DNA of 64,000 bases, taken from positions 8,145,705 through 8,209,704 of the forward strand of contig NC_055987.1 of assembly GCF_018446385.1 (NCBI RefSeq). Reading direction: 5' to 3'. Numbering within the stretch: the first letter of the stretch is position 1; each line of letters starts with the position of its first letter. This stretch comes from Zingiber officinale (taxonomy: Eukaryota > Streptophyta > Magnoliopsida > Zingiberales > Zingiberaceae). The notes under the pieces were generated by a model. The model saw only the letters and a list, made by a program, of their open reading frames with translations. It had not been told where the DNA came from and did not search any database. Shown here piece after piece: positions 27,171 to 38,027 of the stretch. Made by a program: the position numbers and the translations under genes.

Positions 27171-27554
27171 CTTGCCTCCCCTTCAAGTCTAGTCGAAGGA
27201 GGCGATTAGTCCGACTGACTGGACCACCAGTTACACCGAGCGGCGTCTCTATGAAACTATCCTCCGCTCGGCCCGTGTGGGGGTAGCTATGACCTTAGTC
27301 AACGCCAACATTCCTCGGATCTCTTCGAAATTTGCGCCAATCTTCGACATTAAGGCCGGGCATGTGCTCTGTGCCTCGTGAAGGCGCTCATTAAATGCAC
27401 TCCAGTGGCTGAATGCCACGTGGCGCTGCTGTCGTCATCGTACGACGACGGCATTGCGGGCGACGAGACCGAGACGGTTTGAAATGGACGACTCGATAGC
27501 GTCCTTGGTTTTTGAGACCTACATCTGACGGCTGAGGTCGTTCGGGCCCAACCC

Positions 27555-27560
27555 TATAAA
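27555..27560 (+). promoter_or_regulatory. TATA box for the antisense extra ORF of element D
   Basis: TATAAA in CCCTATAAAGC, about 270 bp upstream of the ATG at 27833 and followed by a pyrimidine-rich leader. It faces opposite to the LTR promoter of D. Element C has a TTTATAAA at the matching place. Confidence 0.6.
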
Positions 27561-27832
27561 GCTTTCGCTTTCTTCCTCCGCCACATTCTTTCTCTCGCGT
27601 ACCCAGAAGCTTTCCCTGTCGTTTCAGACTTCCGGCGATCCCGCTTTTCCGTTTCCGGCGATCTCCAGCCTCCTCCTTTCGATCCTCAGCTTCTTTGTAA
27701 GGTCCTTACCCCTTCTCTGTTATCCTCGTGTTTTTTGTCGAGTTCTCGCTTTCTGGTCGCTGTATTGTTTGTCATCTTCTTCCTTCTGTCATTTGCATTT
27801 CCTCGCCTTTTGTGGTTTCGTCCGTTCGGACA

Positions 27833-30059
27833 ATGGCCAATTCCTCTCAGCCCCCGGACCCAGCCCTCGGCCCGTGGTATACCACCATGGAGTCACGCTT
27901 CGATCGGCGCGACGCCGAGATTCTGATGGACAATTTCGACATCCCCTTTGACTTTGAACTTATCCTACCCTCCCCCTCCGCTCGACCACACAAACCGCCG
28001 CGCGGAGCTATCTGTTTTTTCCGCGACCAGTTTATAGCCGGTCTGCGCTTTCCACTCCATCCCTTTATCGTAGAAGTCTGTAATTTTTTCGACATTCCGC
28101 TCGGAAGCTTAGTCCCTAACACCTTCCGCCTTCTATGTGGCGTTGTTGTCTTGTTCAAAATCCACAATATTCCCCTCCGACCGGAGATCTTCTACTATTT
28201 TTATTATCCTAAACAGTCCGAGCTGGGTACTTACATGTTCCAAGCTCGGCCCGGTTTAGTCTTTTTTTAATAAATTGCCATCTTCCAATAAACATTGGAA
28301 AGAGTACTACTTCTATCTTCATCTTCTCGAACGGGCCCTTTTCCGAACCCAGTGGCAGGTCGGACCGCCAACCTCCCCTGAGCTAAAGAGGTTCAAGACC
28401 CGACCGGACTATCTTCACGCTGCCAACATGCTAGCCGGTCTAAAGTTCGACATCAATAAGTTATTACCTGAAGGGGTGATGTACATATTTGGCCTGAGTC
28501 CGATCCGGACTCCCCTCCCGAGCAGCTTCGGTAAGAATTTTACTTGTGCATTCGCCTTGATTGCTAACTGATTTTCTCCTTTTTCCTTTACAGCGGACAT
28601 TGTCATGGAGTCCGTGATGGCTGGGATTTTGAAAAGGAAAGCGGCGGCGCTCGAGGCCGCAGCAGCCAAGGAGATGGAGTTGCGTGGCATTGAGCCGGTC
28701 GGCTCACACGAAGGGGAGAGCGAGACCCACGAGGAGTCGACCGCTCAAGCCTCTCCCCGGGATATGGCAAGAGGCGCCACCCCCAGCAGGGGACTAACAG
28801 TTCAGGAGGAAGGCTCCGCTCAGGAGGAAGATCGCCCTCTCCGACAAAAGAGGCGCCGAACGGAGACACCCCTTCGATCGGCCACTTCCGCAGTCTAGCC
28901 GTCCGAACGGACCACTGCCGATTCTCACGGCAAAGCCCCAGTGGTTGAGGCGATCTCGTCCGATCGGACCCCATCCCAACTGGACGCGTCCGCGGACCCC
29001 CTCGAGGCCATACCTGTCAGCGCCCTTTCGCCCTCTCCCCGCCGAGTCCAACGCTCGGCCATTTTGTCCCAGTTTTCTACACCGACATCTGATCCTTCCC
29101 CTGCTTCCGCTTAGACGACTCCCAGTCTGCACCGTACCATCAGGGTCGTCCTGCATCTCCCGACCGAAGAGTTGATGCCCGAGTCCGATCGGCCAACCAC
29201 GCCTGAGCACATGATCACCATGAAGGGGCCCCTAGCCGAGATGTGGGCCGACGCTCGGGCACGTGTTGCGATGATTCCATTAGGCAATCTGGCCAACAGC
29301 CATATGCAGCAGGCCACCGGGGTAAGTGTGTTTTCTTCCGAAGTTTTTTATGCCGTAATTCCGATCGGCTATTAATATTCCTGTTCATGCCAGAGATGGG
29401 TGGAGGAGATCGCTGTCTCCAACCACCTGGCTATGGCGGAAGAAGAGATAAAGAAGCTGAAGGCTTCGGGCGGTCGGTCCGGCTCCCAAGGCCCCTCATA
29501 CGCCGAGCTGCAGAAGAACAAAGACCTGCTTAAGGCCGAACGGAAAAAGAATGCCGATCAGGCATACAATCTGATCCACCTCGATAAGCAGGTCAAAAAT
29601 CTCAACCAGAAGCTGGAACTGGCGACCACCCGGAATCAACGCGCGATTGATGATTTGGAGGTCAAGAATACAGAGGCCTGGGCTTTGGAGCAACGGGTGA
29701 AGGAGCTGATCAAACATCTAGGCGATGAGAAGAAAGGCTGCTCGGAGGAGGCGACCAAGCTGAAAGACGAATTGAAGATTTTGCAGGAGTCTCTCGAAGC
29801 CTCCCGGGTCGCCTTCAAGGAATATCAAGAGGCGGAACCTGGCCGAGTCGCAGGCCTGAGGCTGGAGCACATCCGCTCAACCGAATTTTTAGAAAAAGTG
29901 TGCGAGCGGATGTATGCTGCCTTTGAGCTTGCCATCACCGCCACAACGGACTATCTAAAGTCCAACGGCCAGCTCCCTGACTCCGCCAGCATCCCGACCC
30001 AAGACTATGTAGAGCTCCTTAGCACCATCCCTAAGGACCTTTATGATTTTCTGGAATAG
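27833..30059 (+). pseudogene. Antisense extra ORF (aORF) of element D, PF04195-like ('putative gypsy type transposon'), 3 exons
   Basis: Located between the tandem array and the 3' LTR and read opposite to D. Exon 1 (27833-28530) holds a conserved block (FRDQFIAGLRFPLHPF..., LLCGVVVLFKIHNI) I recognise as the Transposase_28-type domain seen in plant gypsy extra ORFs. Intron 28531-28593 (GTAAGA...CTAAC...ACAG) leads to exon 2 (28594-29321), Ala/Glu-rich and basic. Intron 29322-29393 (GTAAGT...CCAG) leads to exon 3 (29394-30059), a 220-residue coiled coil with a conserved tail (FELAITATTDYLK). Junction phases agree. Breaks: one extra base in the T-run near 28262-28268 shifts exon 1, and exon 2 has in-frame TAG at 28896 and 29112. 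Function of such ORFs is unknown. Confidence 0.75.
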
Positions 30060-30310
30060 GAGTTTTTATGTAATTCGGCTGTTCGGGCACAACCTTCCCT
30101 TTTTGTAATTCGGCTGCTCGGCCTTGATTCCTCTTATTTCAATGAAAAATTTATCTGTGTTATGCAACTTCATTTTTACTTTGCATGCTTGTGGGTGATT
30201 GGTCGGGGCCTATGATACACAACCCGGGCAACTAGGCCTCCCGAGTGAGCGTAGGTGGCATATGACTAGTCACTACTTTCCCTTGAGACTCCTCTTCAAG
30301 CGTCTTTCGT
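30060..30310. other. Spacer between aORF and tandem array of element D
   Basis: Likely 3' UTR of the antisense transcript: AATGAAAAATTT at 30140 could act as poly(A) signal. No other feature. Confidence 0.4.
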
Positions 30311-31905
30311 TCCGTCCGGGGGGTTTATAGTCGCCGGTCCGACTCTCGGGTTTAACGTCGGAGCTCGACGGTCTTCCTGACCGGAGGGTTTATAGTCGCC
30401 GGTTCGACTCTCGATATTTAACGTCGGAGCTCGACGGTCTTCCAGCCGGAGGGTTTATAGTCACTGGTTCGACTCTCGATATTTAACGTCGGAGCTCGAC
30501 GGTCTTCCGGCCGGAGGGTTTATAGTCGCCGGTTCGACTCTCGATATTTAACGTCGGAGCTCGATGGTCTTCCGGCCGGAGGGTTTATAGTCGCCGGTCC
30601 GACTCTCGATATTTAACGTCGGAGCTCGACGGTCTTCCGGCCGGAGGGTTTATAGTCGCCGGTCGGACTCTTGATATTTAATGTCGGAGCTCGACGGTCT
30701 TCCGGCCGGAGGGTTTATAGTCGTCGGTCCGACTCTCGATATTTAACGTCGGAGCTCGACGGTCTTCCGGCCGGAGGGTTTATAGTCGTCGGTCCGACTC
30801 TCGATATTTAACGTCGGAGCTCGACGGTCTTCCGGCCGGAGGGTTTATAGTCGCCGGTCCGACTCTCGATATTTAACGTCGGAGCTCGATGGTCTTCCGA
30901 CCGGGGGGTTTATAGTCGCCGGTGCGACTCTCGATATTTAACGTCGGAGCTCGACGGTCTTCCGGCCGGAGGGTTTATAGTCGCCGGTCCGACTCTTGAT
31001 ATTTAACGTCGGAGCTCGACGGTCTTCCGGCCGGAGGGTTTATAGTCGCCGGTCCGACTCTCGATATTTAACGTCGGAGCTCGACGGTCTTCCGGCCGGA
31101 GGGTTTATAGTCGCCGGTTCGACTCTCGATATTTAACGTCGGAGCTCGGCGGTCGCCGGAAGGTTTATAATCTCGGTCCGACTCTCGATATTTAACGTCG
31201 GAGATCGGCGGTCTTCGGCCGGAGGGTTTATAGTCGCGGTCCGACTCGATATTTAACGTCGGAGCTCGGCGGTCTTCGCCGGTTATAGTCACCGGTCCGA
31301 CTCGATATTTAACGTCGGGCTCGATGGTCTTCCGCGGAGGTTTATAGTCGTCGGTCCGACTCTCGATATTTAACGTCGGAGCTCGGCGGTCTTCGGCGAG
31401 GTTTATAGTCCCGGTTCGACCCTCGATATTTAACGCCGGAGCTCGGCGGTCTTCGGCGGGAGGTTTATAGTCACCGGTCCGACTCTCGATATTTAACGTC
31501 GAGCTCGGCGGTCTTCGGTCGGAGGGTTTATAGTCGCCGGTTCGACTCTCGATATTTAACGTCGGAGCTCGATGGTCTTCCGGCCGGAGGGTTTATAGTC
31601 GCCGGTCCGACTCTCGATATTTAACGTCGGAGCTCGACGGTCTTCTGGCCGGAGGGTTTATAGTCGTCGGTTCAACTCTCGATATTTAACGTCGGAGCTC
31701 GACGGTCTTCCGGCCGGAGCGTTTTTAGTCGCTGGTCCGACTCTCGATATTTAACGTCGGAGCTCAACAGTCTTCCGGCCGGAGGGTTTATAGTCGCCGG
31801 TCAGACTCTTGATATTTAACGTCGGAGTTCGACGGTCTTCCTGCCGGAGGGTTTATAGTCGCCGGTCCGACTCTCGATATTTAACGTCGGAGCTCGACGG
31901 TCGCC
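30311..31905. repeat. 65-bp tandem array of element D (about 24 units)
   Basis: Units contain GGAGGGTTTATAGTCGCCGG, TCCGACTCTCGATATTTAAC and GTCGGAGCTCGACGGTCTTC. Units from 30311 to 31140 and 31520 to 31905 are nearly identical; those in between are shorter and lack single bases. The reverse complement matches the 64-bp units of element C (50395-50993), so the array belongs to this retrotransposon lineage's 3' region. Confidence 0.95.
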
Positions 31906-32080
31906 CGATTCGGCTGACGATGCCCTATACTTGCGCTAATTTTCTGATTTTTTTACTCCTGCATTTCAAGTATACAGCCGAACAGGAAGTATACAGCATA
32001 TATTACATTGGCGCACCTTTCACCCCGCCCGGTAAGGCTGGAGGTGGTTCGCGCTCAGTGGCGCTTCCCCTTAAATGCCG
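31906..32080 (-). pseudogene. Residual integrase tail and 3' region of element D
   Basis: On the minus strand, CCACCTCCAGCCTTACCGGG then GTGAAAGGTGCGCC matches the end of the element C integrase at about 50262-50296. It abuts the gag start at about 32075, showing that the rest of gag-pol was lost in one deletion. Confidence 0.65.
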
Positions 32081-32295
32081 ACCGGATCTTTATCTCGGCC
32101 CCATGTTGAGATATTCTCCGGTTGGAACTCTGCTGCCGCTCGGCCGGCTGATGCTGACGTCGCCTGTTGCTCTAGGCGCTCAGCTTGCGCCTTTTGTTTC
32201 TGCTGCTCCACGAGCTTAGATGCTCTTGCCTCGATTAGAGCGTCGAGCTCCTCTTGGGAGAGCATCACGGCGTGAGGTCGTCCAGCTTCGTCCAT
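32071..32295 (-). pseudogene. gag N-terminal remnant of element D
   Basis: 74 codons beginning at the ATG at 32295 and containing VMLSQEELDALIEAR, matching the start of element C gag. It ends where the internal deletion begins. It is not a functional capsid gene. Confidence 0.8.
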
Positions 32296-32320
32296 CTCTT
32301 CCGCTCGGATGCAGGTGCGT

Positions 32321-32337
32321 TCCCACAGACGACACCA
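32321..32337 (-). promoter_or_regulatory. Primer-binding site of element D
   Basis: TCCCACAGACGACACCA on the plus strand, three bases from the 5' LTR; on the minus strand it starts TGGTGTCGTCTGTGGGA. It is the same site as in element C (one change) and is a known plant gypsy type. Confidence 0.7.
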
Positions 32338-32340
32338 ATT

Positions 32341-33151
32341 TGATCATGTCCGAATGCTGAGTCGACGGACGCTGGGCACGTGGCGCTCTCCTCTATCACC
32401 GACCAGCTGCACAAATCTCCGGCGAACCTGCAAGGAAGTCGGGCCAGGAGGAGTTTCCCGGTGATGACCCTCCGACGCTCAAGTCAGGCAAGTGGCAAAC
32501 GATGAAGTGGCGTAGAGAATCAGAGATTGCATACCTCCGGCGAAGTCTGAGGACTCTTATATAGAGATGTGGGGAGGCTTATGCACACCTACCGAGACGT
32601 ACACGTGTCCTTTACTATACCTCAGTATGGGCTTACCAGAGGAGCATGTCTGACACCATACTGCTACAGTCCGAGCACCTCTCTGATGGGACGGCAGAAC
32701 CTTCCGTCGTAGGATTCTGAGTATGGCTTGGTCGTCGAACATGCCTGTTGTCAGAAGATGTTCCCCAATGTCCCCTTGTCCTGTTGTATCTTCTCTCCTC
32801 GCGCCGAGCGTCCAACCGCTCGGCATGCACCTCACTTCCGACCGGACATAGGTATTGGTCCGACCGGGAAGATTCCCAGTCGCGTGCTCGGCTGAGACTG
32901 TTCCTTCACAGCATTACTGCTTTATGCCTCGGCCGAGCGGGCTACCCGCTCGGCCCAGCGACCCTGTTCACCATGAGCGTCGGAAACCCGACTCCCCGTA
33001 GGGTTGTCTTTGATTCTGCCCGGACCCGTCCGGTCGGTTGACCCGACCCTTATCCGATCGGATGGACCTCATGCTGACCCTTTTGACTTCTGACCTCCAT
33101 GTGGCGTTGACTCCCCTCCAGAGGGGGTCCCCAGACCCTACTGGCGGATCA
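32341..33151 (-). repeat. 5' LTR of element D
   Basis: 811 bp, TGATCA...GGATCA, nearly the same as 25810-27170 without the MITE. Transcription would run leftwards, away from element C. Confidence 0.9.
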
Positions 33152-33171
33152 AAAGAGATTGCAATACTAAG

Positions 33172-33967
33172 TGATCCGGTGGTGAAAGAGGAGGCCCGAT
33201 CGTACAGTGGTCAACGACACATGGAAGTCAAAGTCAAGATGAGCAGACCAATGTTTTAGCCGAGCGGGGAGGTCACCTCGCCGATTGGCCTTAATGGCGT
33301 CCAGGTCGGCACGAAGACAACTCGATCACAGGTCGGGTTTCCGACGCTCAGGGGGTTTCGTATAAAAGAGGCGATGCACCGACCGGCAAGTCCGCTCGAG
33401 CCGAGCTACCGAACGACTAATGTTGCATGCCCGTCCGAGTATGCGACCGAGAGGTTCACCCGCTCGGCCTAGTAACAGACAAGAGAAGAGGACAAAATAG
33501 ACAGCTGGCGATATCCTTATCGAGACATGCGCCGCCGACAAACAGCATGGTCGACGACCAAACCGGACAGAAGATCGTACGATGGAAGTTTCCACTGTCA
33601 TGTCGGAGATATGCTCGGACGGTTGCGGTATGGCGTCAGACATACTTTTCTGACACGTCCATTTTGAGGTATGCTTTGAGGAGCGTGCACACCTCGAGAA
33701 GCGTGCACACGCCCCCCGAGATCCTATATAAGGACCCTCAGACTTCGACGGAGGTATGCATGATCATTTACTGTAGCTCTTTGCCTCGTTATTCTGCTTC
33801 AATCTCTTCTCACCTGACTTGAGCGTCGGAGGGTCGTCGCCAGGATTTCTCCCTGGCTCAGTTTTGCTTCAGGTTCACCGGAGTCCACGTCAGCCCAGAG
33901 TCTACACGGAATCAGCAGAGAGCGTCACGTCCCCAGCGTCCGTCTACTCGACTCTCGGACAGGATCA
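33172..33967 (+). repeat. 5' LTR of element C
   Basis: Ends TGATCC / GGATCA. Promoter TATATAA at 33725-33731. Differs from the 3' LTR by scattered substitutions (several per 100 bp in the first part), so the insertion is not very young. Confidence 0.93.
33725..33731 (+). promoter_or_regulatory. LTR TATA box of element C
   Basis: TATATAA within GATCCTATATAAGGACC; the 3' LTR has the same box at 54740-54746. This is the expected promoter for the genomic RNA. Confidence 0.7.
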
Positions 33968-33970
33968 AAT

Positions 33971-33987
33971 TGGCGTCGTCTGTGGGA
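33971..33987 (+). promoter_or_regulatory. Primer-binding site of element C
   Basis: TGGCGTCGTCTGTGGGA, three bases after the 5' LTR. This is where a host tRNA 3' end would prime minus-strand DNA synthesis. Confidence 0.7.
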
Positions 33988-34012
33988 ACGCACTTGAATC
34001 CGAGCAGAGAAG

Positions 34013-35236
34013 ATGGAAGGAGCTGGACGATCGCACACCGTGATGCTTTCTCAAGAGGAGCTCGACGCTCTTATCGAGGCGAGAGCAGCGAAAATTGTGG
34101 AGCAACAGCAGAAAGCGTTGGCCGAGCGACTGGCGCAGCAGGCGACCTCGGCATCAGGTGGCCGAGCGGCGCAAGAAGAGCGACCGGACCAATACTCCAC
34201 TTGGGCACAGCATAAAGGTCAGACCGGCACCCCAGGAGACGCGCCGCCCGCCCCTATTCCGTTTCATCGGGCCTTATTCCAGACGTCGTCTGAGCTAGTT
34301 CAAGCCAACCAGGGGTCATCGGACGAAGCGCCCGTTCGGGACGCCAGGAAGGGGAAAATGCCTCAAACCGATTCATCCCCTGAGCGGATCAATCGCCAGT
34401 TCTCTGAGTCGATTCTGCAAGATCCACTTCTGAAGCATTACGCCCCTCTATCAATCGGAGAATACAACGGTACAATCGACCCGGAAGACCACCTCGGTAA
34501 GTTCGACAATGCCACCACTCTACATCAATACACCGACGGAGTCAAATGCAGGGTCTTCCTCACCACCCTGTCCGGCTCGGCACAACGTTGGTTCCAGAGA
34601 TTGCCGGTCGGATCAATTCGGAGCTTCAAGGACTTCCGAACGGCATTCGTTCACCACTTTACCAGCAGCCGACGTTATTAGAAGACCAGCGTCAGCTTAT
34701 TTTCAATGAAGCAAGGGTCGAGAGAGAGCCTCCGAACCTACATCCAGCGTTTCAACCAGGCGACCATGGATATCCCTGTGGTCTCGTCCGAGACAATGAT
34801 GCATGCCTTCACGCAGGGCTTAGTTGACGGGGATTTCTTCCGCTCGCTCATCCGAAAGCCGCCCCAAGACTACGACCACATGCTGAAGAAGGCAAACGAG
34901 TATATCAACGTCGAGGAAGCCCAGGCGGTCAGGAGGAAAGAAGCATCGTCTGAACCTTCAGTGCAAGCCGAGCGGAGGCCACCACCCAGTCATCAACCCC
35001 CGAGGGGACCCCGTGCTGAGGGAACACACCCTCATCAGGAGGCAAGGTCGCACGCCGTCCAACATGTGGCAGCCGATCGACCCAAGCAAAAAGGAAAGGT
35101 ATGTTCTCCCATGTTTTGTTTGCTTCACCAGTCAGTGACCCACAACACCCGAGACTGTCAAAGTCTCGACCCGATTGCTCACCCGACGCCGAGAAGCTAC
35201 CACCGTCGATCGCCTTCGCCCAATCGACGACATTGA
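34013..35236 (+). pseudogene. gag of element C (in-frame TAG)
   Basis: Capsid/nucleocapsid gene in frame 2. Start MEGAGRSHTVMLSQEELDAL; the retrotransposon gag domain lies at about 34430-34830 (for example FLTTLSGSAQRWFQRLP and LRTYIQRFN). A single in-frame TAG at 34679-34681 cuts the domain; the reading frame continues to the TGA at 35234. A Pro/Arg-rich tail with one incomplete Cys/His motif (CLLHQSVTHNTRDC) follows. Confidence 0.88.
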
Positions 35237-35257
35237 TACCAGAGTACCGGGTGACGG

Positions 35258-35890
35258 GTGGCTAGGGAGTCCCCCGAACGGCAACAACATCATCAGCTGA
35301 GGGTCAATCCCCGAGCCTCACAAGAGCGAACAAGACTCCCCACCCGAGAGGAAGAAAACAGAAGCAATATCGCTCGGGGCGAAATCAGCATCATTGCTGG
35401 TGGGCTGACAGGCGGTGACTCCAACCGCGCAAGGAAGTCACATGCTCGGCAGCTCAGGGTCCATGCGGTCGGCTGCAGCCAAGAGCGGGCACAAGGACCC
35501 GAGATCAGCTTCGGGTCCAGAGACTTAGAAGGGGTCGAAGTGCCGTACGATGACACCCTCATCATCCGAGCGGTAATAGCAAATTATACTATTCATCACA
35601 TATTTATTGATACAGGCAGCTCGGCCAACATTATTTTCAAGAAGGTGTTCGACCAGCTTCAAATTGACCAAGCCGAGCTGCTTCCAATGGCAACTCCCTT
35701 ATATGGATTTACCGGTAACGAGGTTCTGCCGGTCGGCCAGACCCGACTGGCTATATCGCTAGGAGAGGAGTCGCTTCGAAGGACGCAGACCTCTAACTTC
35801 ATTGTGGTTGATGTCATGTCCGCCTACAACGTGATACTTGGTCGGCCGACTCTCAATGAGTTTCGAGCGGTCGTCTCAACCTTTTGTTAG
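35258..35890 (+). pseudogene. Aspartic protease region of element C
   Basis: Same frame as gag after two stop codons. The active-site motif FIDTGSSAN is at about 35603-35629 and a second retropepsin-like block (YNVILGRPTLNEF) is at about 35826-35864. A TAG at 35888 and a TGA near 35977 break the link to RT. Confidence 0.85.
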
Positions 35891-36010
35891 AAAATCAAAT
35901 TCCTCGTGGAGGACAAGGTAGGCGAAGTTAGAGGAGATCAGCTGGCTGCCCGACGATACTATGTGGAGATGGTTTGAGCAGAGTCAAGATCCGCTCGGAA
36001 AGCACCGCGG

Positions 36011-37044
36011 TTGGAGGTAAGCACCATAACTGAAAGGCCTCCAACTTTAGTTTATGAAGAAAAAGAAGAGGTGCAGATCCGCGATGGCCGACCAGAGGCA
36101 ACCACTTTCATTGCATCCGACCTGGGAGCAGGCCAGAGGGAGGAGCTGATCGGATGCCTGCAGCGAAACCATGACGTCTTTACATGGTCAACACACGAGC
36201 TGCCGGGCATCTCGCCGAGCGTCGCACAACACGAGCTTCATGTCCGACCGGACGCTCGACCCGTAAAGCAGAGGAAGAGGGACTTCAGCGCGGAGTAGAA
36301 TGTCATCATCCGAGCGGAAGTCGAGAAGCTTCTGGAGGCTGGCCATATACGGGAAGTGCAATTCCCGAGCTGGCTCGCGAATGTGGTGCTGGTCTCCGAG
36401 CGGGGTAACAAGTGGAGAGTCTGCATCGACTTCCGAGATGTGAATAAGGCATGACCGAAGGATTTTACCCTTTGTCCTGGATTGATCAAATAGTGGATTC
36501 GACGGTTGGGTGCGAGCTGATATGCATGCTAGATGCATATCAGGGGTACCATCAAGTGTCGCTCACCCGTGACGATCAGGAGAAAGTAAGCTTCATAACT
36601 ACGGAAGACACCTACTATTACAATGTGATGTCGTTCGATCTAAAGAACACCGGGGCAACATACCAGCGGCTCATGAATAAAGTGTTCCAGGAGCAGATCG
36701 GGCGTAAACTGGAGGTATATGTTGACGATATACTTATTAAATCACTCCGAGCGACAGATCTTTGTGCAGATATAGAGGAAACCTTTCGAATACTGAGGAA
36801 GTACGGAGTCAGGCTGAACCCCCAAAAATGTCTATTCGGAGCAAAAAGCGGACGCTTCCTGGGGTACATCGTCATCGAGCGGGGCATAGAGGCGAACCCT
36901 AGCAAGATAAAGGCATTGCAGAACATGCCACCCCCTAGAAATTTGAAGGAAGTGCACAGTCTTATCGGTCGGATAACGGCTCTCTCGCGGTTCATCTCCA
37001 AAACTGGCGACGGGAGCATGCCCTTTTTCAAGATTCTTCGCTGA
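36011..37044 (+). pseudogene. Reverse transcriptase of element C
   Basis: Starts in frame 2 with the linker and palm region, stops at TAG 36296, is open again through WRVCIDFRDVNKA and ends at a TGA near 36453; a lost base near 36466 shifts to frame 1. The catalytic YVDD is at 36718-36729, with VYVDDILIKS context. A TGA at 37042 ends this open stretch. Copies RNA into DNA in the virus-like particle; this copy cannot. Confidence 0.9.
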
Positions 37045-38007
37045 GCCACCAAATTCCAGTGGGACGAAGAATGCGATGAAGAACAGCCTGTGTATTTTCT
37101 GAGTCACATTTTAAAGGGCGTTGAATCTCGCTACACTGGTCTCGAGAAGCTTGCCTTCGTGTTAGTCTTCGCCTCCCGGAGACTCCGACCTTACTTTCTC
37201 GTGCACACAATCATAGTCATGACGAACATCCCTTTGGGAAGAGTACTTCTTAATCCCGAGGCATTCGGACGATTGATCAAATGGACAACCGAGCTCAGCG
37301 AGTTCGATATACAATACCAGGGCCGGACGACAATTAAGGCGCAATCCTTGGCGGATTTCGTCACCGAAGTGCAGAACCCTGAGCCCGAAGCCACTTGGAG
37401 GGTATATGTGGACGGGTCAGCCACGCGGCAGGGAAGCGACATCGGTCTTTTGTTGATTTCACCACAAGAAGAGCGGATGCATTTGTCCGTTCGGTTGGAT
37501 TACCGCGCAACCAACAACGAGGCAGAGTATGAGTCCCTCATAGTAGGATTACAGGCCGCTCGGCATGTAGGAGCCAGTAAGGTGTTAATTTATCCAGACT
37601 CACAGTTGGCCGCTCAACAACTTTTGGGGACCTTCGAGATCAACAACACCAGGCTGAAGTTGTACGCGAAGGCATTCGACAAGCTCAAAACCCACTTCGG
37701 TGAGGTTGTCATACAGAAGATCCCCCGAGCGGAGAATCAGACGACAGATGAGTTAGCGAAGTTGGCGAGTTCGATAACGCCGATCGTCACCCAACAACCG
37801 ATTGAGCAGGTATCCTTAGTGGCTCACATTGACAAGACTGAAGGCCTCGCGTTCCCTAGCAACTGGAGGACGACCATAGTGGAATTCTTGCGATCAGGAG
37901 CTGCTCCGTCCGATCAGGATGAGGTGCGATTGCTAAGAAGGAGAGCGGGCCGGTTCACCCTCATAGGGACCAGCTCTACAAGAAGACTTTCTCCCATCGG
38001 CTGCTAA
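37045..38007 (+). pseudogene. RNase H region of element C
   Basis: Frame 1. The RT-connection domain is shortened: the sequence jumps near 37077 from WDEECD to EEQPVYFLSH, lacking about 45-50 residues usually between. A second RNase H-like domain (VYVDGSATRQG, NNEAEYESLIVG, YPDSQLAAQQLLG, ENQTTDELAKLA) is of the plant Tat dual-RNase H kind. The frame is lost near 37955 before integrase. Confidence 0.85.
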
Positions 38008-38027
38008 AGTGTGTCAGCTCGAAAGAT

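Larger units (their letters stand above)
25810..33151 (-). mobile_element. Element D: Tat-type Ty3/gypsy deletion derivative
   Basis: Minus-strand element with LTRs 32341-33151 (5') and 25810-27170 (3', enlarged by a MITE), both TGAT...GGATCA, and a perfect TSD AAAGA (25805-25809 and 33152-33156). Order in element sense: LTR, primer site, start of gag, a large deletion, short 3' end of integrase, 65-bp tandem array, extra ORF in antisense, polypurine tract (27171-27189), LTR. It cannot encode its own enzymes but keeps all cis sites. Confidence 0.9.

Noticed and set aside
28603-29210. Long minus-strand frames over aORF exon 2 of element D
   Set aside because: GC-rich shadow frames; the conserved reading, splice sites and match to element C are on the plus strand.
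30311-31905. Regular repeat array that might be taken for a CRISPR
   Set aside because: Units are contiguous with no unique spacers, the genome is a plant nucleus, and the unit matches the 3' array of a gypsy element.
34095-34827. Additional frames overlapping element C gag
   Set aside because: Shadows of gag; the conserved gag domain is in frame 2.
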